From: Modestobacter sp.
GTDB taxonomy: Bacteria > Actinomycetota > Actinomycetes > Mycobacteriales > Geodermatophilaceae
Assembly (NCBI GenBank): GCA_025963425.1
Contig: JAOPUQ010000176.1
Location: 1 to 8,904, forward strand
Length of the DNA: 8,904 bases
Reading direction: 5' to 3'
Below are positions 5,735 to 8,904 of this stretch, piece after piece. A program made the position numbers and the translations under genes. Numbering within the stretch: position 1 is the first letter of the stretch; each line of letters begins with the position of its first letter. A model generated the notes under the pieces. The model made no database searches, was not told the origin of the DNA, and worked only from the letters and a program-made list of their open reading frames with translations.

Positions 5735-6343
5735 GTGTCGGAGAACTTCGAGGACGTCGTCCGTGCGGTGTACGAGCACGGTGTGCGCCACGACGCCGGC
5801 CAGGTCGACCGCTTGCGCCGGCGGCGCAATCTGGAACCGGACGCTGCCGCGCTGCTGTCGCTGATCTGTCAGGCGATGGGCGCCGTCCGTGTGCTCGAGA
5901 TCGGCACCTCCAACGGTTGCTCCACGCTCTGGCTGGCCCAGGCCGTGCACGACCGCAACGGCACGGTGCTCAGCGTCGACCTCGACGCCGATGCTCAGCG
6001 CGCCGCGACCACCAATCTCGCCCGGGTCGGCCTGCAGCAGCACGTGGAGCTCCGCTGCGCGGACGGTGGTCAGGTCCTGAAGGATCTTCCGGACGCCAGC
6101 CAGGACATCGTGCTGCTGGACTCCGAACGGCCTGAGTACGCGGGCTGGCGGCCGCATCCGGTACGGGTGCTGCGGACGGGTGGGCTCCTGGTCATCGACA
6201 ACGTCCTCTCCCACGCCGACGAAGTCGCCGACGTCCGGGCGCTCATCGACGCCGACCCACAGCTGACCACCGCCGTCTCCCCGACGGGCAAGGGCCAACT
6301 GCTGGCGATCAAGCGGCCGTCGCCGGGTACTCCTCGGCGATGA
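5735..6343 (+). CDS. Class I SAM-dependent O-methyltransferase (cation-dependent type)
   Basis: Predicted cytosolic O-methyltransferase of 202 residues, resembling the family-3 (catechol/caffeoyl-CoA) enzymes. Motif I is VLEIGTSNGCSTLWLA (residues 53-68), followed by the acidic SAM-ribose strand SVDLDADAQ (80-88). The putative metal ligands are D129 in LLDSERPEY and D155-N156 in LLVIDNVL, matching the D...DN pattern of the cation-dependent group. The start at GTG 5735 was chosen because the open frame further upstream overlaps the preceding gene and translates to low-complexity sequence; AGGACAGG lies just upstream. The fold normally ends near LLAIKR, so the last eight residues (PSPGTPRR) are an extension. 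Codons ending in A or T (AAT, GAA, TGT, GCT, CGT, TTG) are commoner than in neighbouring genes, hinting at a different history. The methyl acceptor is unknown. Confidence 0.85.
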   Translation: MSENFEDVVRAVYEHGVRHDAGQVDRLRRRRNLEPDAAALLSLICQAMGAVRVLEIGTSNGCSTLWLAQAVHDRNGTVLSVDLDADAQRAATTNLARVGLQQHVELRCADGGQVLKDLPDASQDIVLLDSERPEYAGWRPHPVRVLRTGGLLVIDNVLSHADEVADVRALIDADPQLTTAVSPTGKGQLLAIKRPSPGTPRR

Positions 6344-6442
6344 GCATGCCCGCACACTCGCAGCGGCCGTGAGCGGCCTCCGCCACCGGACCGTGATCAT
6401 GTCGAGGGGTGAGCGGGCCCGATGCCGGGCAGGTACCGGGGC
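6344..6442 (+). other. Spacer between methyltransferase and GTPase pair
   Basis: This short spacer holds a hairpin GGCCG-TGAG-CGGCC (6365-6378) that may terminate the methyltransferase transcript; no T-run follows. Further on, GGCAGG (6428-6433) is a plausible ribosome-binding site for the GTPase ATG at 6443. A 15-codon frame from ATG 6399 ends in an ATGA overlap with that start, but nothing else supports it. A minus-strand frame (6309-6386) reading out a Cys-x-Cys peptide is discussed as a finding. Confidence 0.3.
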
Positions 6443-8143
6443 ATGACCGCACCGACCGGGCTGCCTGACGCCCTGCAGCTGTTGCGCGACCGGGTCGCGG
6501 CCGCACCGCTGACGCTGGGCGTCCCCGGCCGGGACGACGCCCTCCGGGCCGCCCGCGGCGTCGTCGACCAGGTCGACGACTACCTGCTTCCCCGACTGCG
6601 TGACCTCGACGCCCCGCTGCTCACCGTGGTGGGCGGCTCGACCGGCGCCGGCAAGTCCACGCTGGTCAACAGCATCCTCGGTGCGACGGTCACCGCCCCG
6701 GGCGTGCTGCGGCCGACCACCCGCGCCCCCGTGCTGGTCTGCGCACCCGCCGACCGGGCGCAGTTCTCCGGCGACCGGGTGCTGCCCGGGCTGGCCCGCA
6801 CCACCGGCGGGGAGGCCGGGCCCGGTGGCCTGCAGCTGGTGACCACCGACGCGCTGCCCGCCGGGCTGGCCCTGGTCGACGCCCCCGACGTCGACTCGGT
6901 GGTGGAGGCCAACCGCGACCTGGCCGGCCAGCTGCTGGCCGCCGCCGACCTGTGGGTCTTCGTCACCACCGCGGCCCGCTACGCCGACGCCGTCCCCTGG
7001 GACCTGCTGCGCACCGCGCAGGAGCGCGGCACCGCGCTGGCCGTGGTGCTGGACCGGGTGCCGCCGGAGGCCGTGCGCGAGGTGGCCGACGACCTCGCCG
7101 GCATGCTTCAGCGCGCCGGGCTGTCCGCGGCCCGGCTGTTCGTCATCGAGGAGCGCCCGCTCACCGACGGCTTCCTGCCCGAGGACCAGGTCGCACCGCT
7201 GCGCGGGTGGCTGCACGCGCTGGCCGCCGACCAGGAGCAGCGGGCCGCGGTCGTCCGGCAGACCCTCGCCGGGGCGTTGCAGAGCATGGACGACCGGGTC
7301 GACGCGATCGTCGCGGCCGTCGAGGACCAGGCCGTCGCCGCCGGCGCCCTGGAGACCGCGGCCGAGGCGGCCTACGGAGCGGCGCGGGCCGGGGTCGACG
7401 AGGGCGTGGCCAACGGCAGCCTGCTGCGCGGTGAGGTGCTGGCCCGCTGGCAGGAGTTCGTCGGCACCGGCGAGTGGATGCGTGGCCTGCAGGCCCAGGT
7501 CGGCCGGCTCCGCGACCGGGTCACCGCCGCCCTCACCGGGCGGACCACCCCGGCCGACGACCTGCGGGGCGCGCTGGAGTCCGGCGTGGAGACCCTGCTG
7601 CGCGCGGAGGCCGACAAGGCCGCCGAGCGCACCGTGACCGCCTGGCGCGGCCTGCCCGGCGGGCTGAGCCTGCTCGATGGCCGCGAATCGGAGCTGGAGG
7701 GCGTCTCCCCGGCGTTCTCCGGTGCGGCGGCCGACGCAGTGCGCAACTGGCAGGGCACCGTGCTGGAGCTGGTCCGCAGTCAGGGGGCGGACAAACGCAC
7801 CCGAGCCCGCTTCCTCTCCTGGGGCGTCAACGGGGCCGGCGCGCTGGTGATGGTGGCCGTCTTCGCCTCCACCGCCGGGCTCAGCGGCGCCGAGCTGGTC
7901 ATCGCCGGTGGCACCACCGCGGTCGGGCAGCGGCTGCTCGAGGCGGTGTTCGGTGACGCGGCCGTGCGTCAGCTGGCCGCCGAGGCGCGCGCGGACCTGG
8001 ACCGCCGGGCCGCGGACCTGCTGGACGGCGAGCACGCCCGGTTCACCGAGCTGCTGGACGCAGCCGCCCCCGCCCCGGGCCGCGCCGACGAGCTCCGCGA
8101 CCCCGTCCGGCCGCGCGCCGCCGCGCGCGGAGCACGTGCGTGA
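6443..8143 (+). CDS. Dynamin-like large GTPase, first of a tandem pair
   Basis: Large P-loop GTPase of the bacterial dynamin-like kind, 566 residues from ATG 6443. An ATG 21 bases upstream (6422) would add seven residues, but GGCAGG sits at a better distance from 6443. The GTPase domain has G1 GSTGAGKST (G65-T73), G2 threonines T92-T93 in RPTTR, and G3 DAPD (D146-D149). The G4 position reads LDRVP (D204), not N/TKxD, so base specificity may be relaxed. The middle (about residues 260-450) is Ala/Glu/Arg-rich and helical, as in a stalk. Residues 458-494 are hydrophobic (LVMVAVFASTAGL, then ELVIAGGTTAV), a likely membrane-contact element. The stop overlaps the next GTPase start as GTGA. Known actinobacterial tandem dynamins (DynA/DynB, IniA/IniC) remodel membranes; that role here is inference. 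Confidence 0.85.
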   Translation: MTAPTGLPDALQLLRDRVAAAPLTLGVPGRDDALRAARGVVDQVDDYLLPRLRDLDAPLLTVVGGSTGAGKSTLVNSILGATVTAPGVLRPTTRAPVLVCAPADRAQFSGDRVLPGLARTTGGEAGPGGLQLVTTDALPAGLALVDAPDVDSVVEANRDLAGQLLAAADLWVFVTTAARYADAVPWDLLRTAQERGTALAVVLDRVPPEAVREVADDLAGMLQRAGLSAARLFVIEERPLTDGFLPEDQVAPLRGWLHALAADQEQRAAVVRQTLAGALQSMDDRVDAIVAAVEDQAVAAGALETAAEAAYGAARAGVDEGVANGSLLRGEVLARWQEFVGTGEWMRGLQAQVGRLRDRVTAALTGRTTPADDLRGALESGVETLLRAEADKAAERTVTAWRGLPGGLSLLDGRESELEGVSPAFSGAAADAVRNWQGTVLELVRSQGADKRTRARFLSWGVNGAGALVMVAVFASTAGLSGAELVIAGGTTAVGQRLLEAVFGDAAVRQLAAEARADLDRRAADLLDGEHARFTELLDAAAPAPGRADELRDPVRPRAAARGARA

Positions 8144-8904
8144 GGCGCAGCGAGCTGCCACTGACAGACCGGCTGGCCGCGCTGCGTGAGGCGGTCGAGG
8201 TCGCCTAGGAGCGCCTGGAGGTCCCCGAGGTGGGCCGGGCTCGCGCCCTGCTCGCCAAGGCCGGGGCCCGGGAGGCGCTCGGCGACGCCACCGTCATCGC
8301 GCTCGCCGGGGCCACCGGCAGCGGGAAATCCACGCTGTTCAACGCGCTGTCCGGCAGCGAGGTGAGCACCCCCGGTGTCCGCCGGCCGACCACCGGCGTC
8401 GCGCACGCCAGCGTGTGGGGGGACGAGGGGGCCGACCGGCTGCTCGACTGGCTGGAGGTGCCCCGCCGGCACCGGGTGGACCGCGGCGACCCCGAGCTCG
8501 ACGGGCTGGTGCTGCTCGACCTGCCCGACCACGACAGCGTCCGGCTGGAACACCGGCTGGAGGTCGACCGGCTCGTCGAGCTGGTCGACGTCCTCGTCTG
8601 GGTGCTCGACCCGCAGAAGTACGCCGACGCCGCCGTCCACGAGCGCTACCTGGCTCCGCTGGCCGGGCACGCCGGGGTGCTGCTCGTCGTCCTCAACCAG
8701 GTGGACCGGCTCGACGAGCCGGCCGCCCGGGCCTGCCTGGCCGACCTGCGCACCCTCCTGGACAGCGAGGGTCTGGCCGCGACGCCGGTGGTGGCGACGT
8801 CCGCCCGCACCGGCGCCGGGCTCCCTGAGCTGCGCGCCGAACTGGCGAAGCGGGTGGCTGCCCGCCGCGCGGCGACCGACCGGCTGGCCGCCGACGCCCG
8901 CTCG
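8140..8904 (+). CDS. Second tandem GTPase (YfjP/dynamin-like), in-frame TAG at codon 23; 3' end outside window
   Basis: Partner of the preceding GTPase, starting at GTG 8140 in a GTGA overlap. All GTPase motifs are present: G1 GATGSGKST (G57-T65), T84-T85 in RRPTTG, G3 DLPDHDS (D127-D130), an intact G4 NQVD (N186-D189), and a G5-like TSA (220-222). The frame reads open to base 8904 except for one TAG at 8206-8208 (codon 23) in the N-terminal helix, where the context EVA-stop-ERLEVPEV suggests a lost GAG (Glu). Either this is a nonsense mutation, a sequence error, readthrough occurs, or translation restarts at the in-frame GTG 8230, which still precedes the P-loop. A restart would remove about 30 residues and break the translational coupling to the first GTPase. 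The C-terminal portion, including any membrane segment, lies beyond the window. Confidence 0.75.
8206..8208 (+). other. In-frame amber codon inside the second GTPase gene
   Basis: TAG falls in the same frame as the GTG at 8140 and as the P-loop at 8308 onward. Coding character (GC-ending codons, helical AALREAVEVA before and ERLEVPEV after) continues on both sides. A single G-to-T change from GAG would explain it. All other stops in the window are TGA. Confidence 0.85.

Noticed and set aside
6399..6446. 15-codon frame ending in ATGA at the first GTPase start
   Set aside because: It is very short, has no ribosome-binding site, and an ATGA junction arises easily by chance.
5447..8161. Minus-strand open frame of 904 codons
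   Set aside because: It is the antisense shadow of the methyltransferase and first GTPase, with Gly/Gln/Val/Arg-rich composition and no recognisable domain.

Overview
The window is very GC-rich DNA (most codons end in G or C, starts are often GTG, stops are all TGA) and is densely packed with genes that overlap by 4 bases. Together with the gene families present, this points to a high-GC actinobacterium, possibly a Geodermatophilaceae-type organism; the family-level placement is inference.

Bases 1-4966 are a corrin-ring segment of cobalamin (vitamin B12) biosynthesis with two companions. The 3' end of a peptide deformylase (2-370) overlaps the start of a fused CbiE-CbiT methyltransferase, cobL (367-1590). 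After a 136-base structured spacer comes cobM (1727-2467). It converges on the minus-strand cbiD (2476-3567), which diverges from cobK (3585-4325) across only 17 bases. A HAD phosphatase (4322-4966) overlaps the end of cobK. Together the four enzymes cover C11 methylation (CobM), C1 methylation (CbiD), reduction of the 6A intermediate (CobK), and C5/C15 methylation with decarboxylation (CobL). These are nearly consecutive steps from precorrin-4 to precorrin-8. The CbiG step that should precede CbiD is not in the window.

Bases 4967-6442 hold two single genes with their own spacers: an unrecognised acidic 162-residue protein (5092-5580) behind a candidate DNA-damage-type promoter, and a small O-methyltransferase (5735-6343) whose codon use is less GC-biased than its neighbours.

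Bases 6443-8904 hold a tandem pair of large P-loop GTPases of the bacterial dynamin-like/YfjP type, translationally coupled by a GTGA overlap. The first is complete (566 residues, with a degenerate G4 motif and a hydrophobic C-terminal segment). The second runs off the window and carries an in-frame TAG at codon 23.

The most interesting non-coding signal is the cobL-cobM spacer. It can form three hairpins, the last of which buries the likely ribosome-binding site of cobM, and a repeated GGCGTCG allows mutually exclusive pairings, an arrangement like a riboswitch. No tRNA, rRNA, CRISPR array or insertion sequence was seen.
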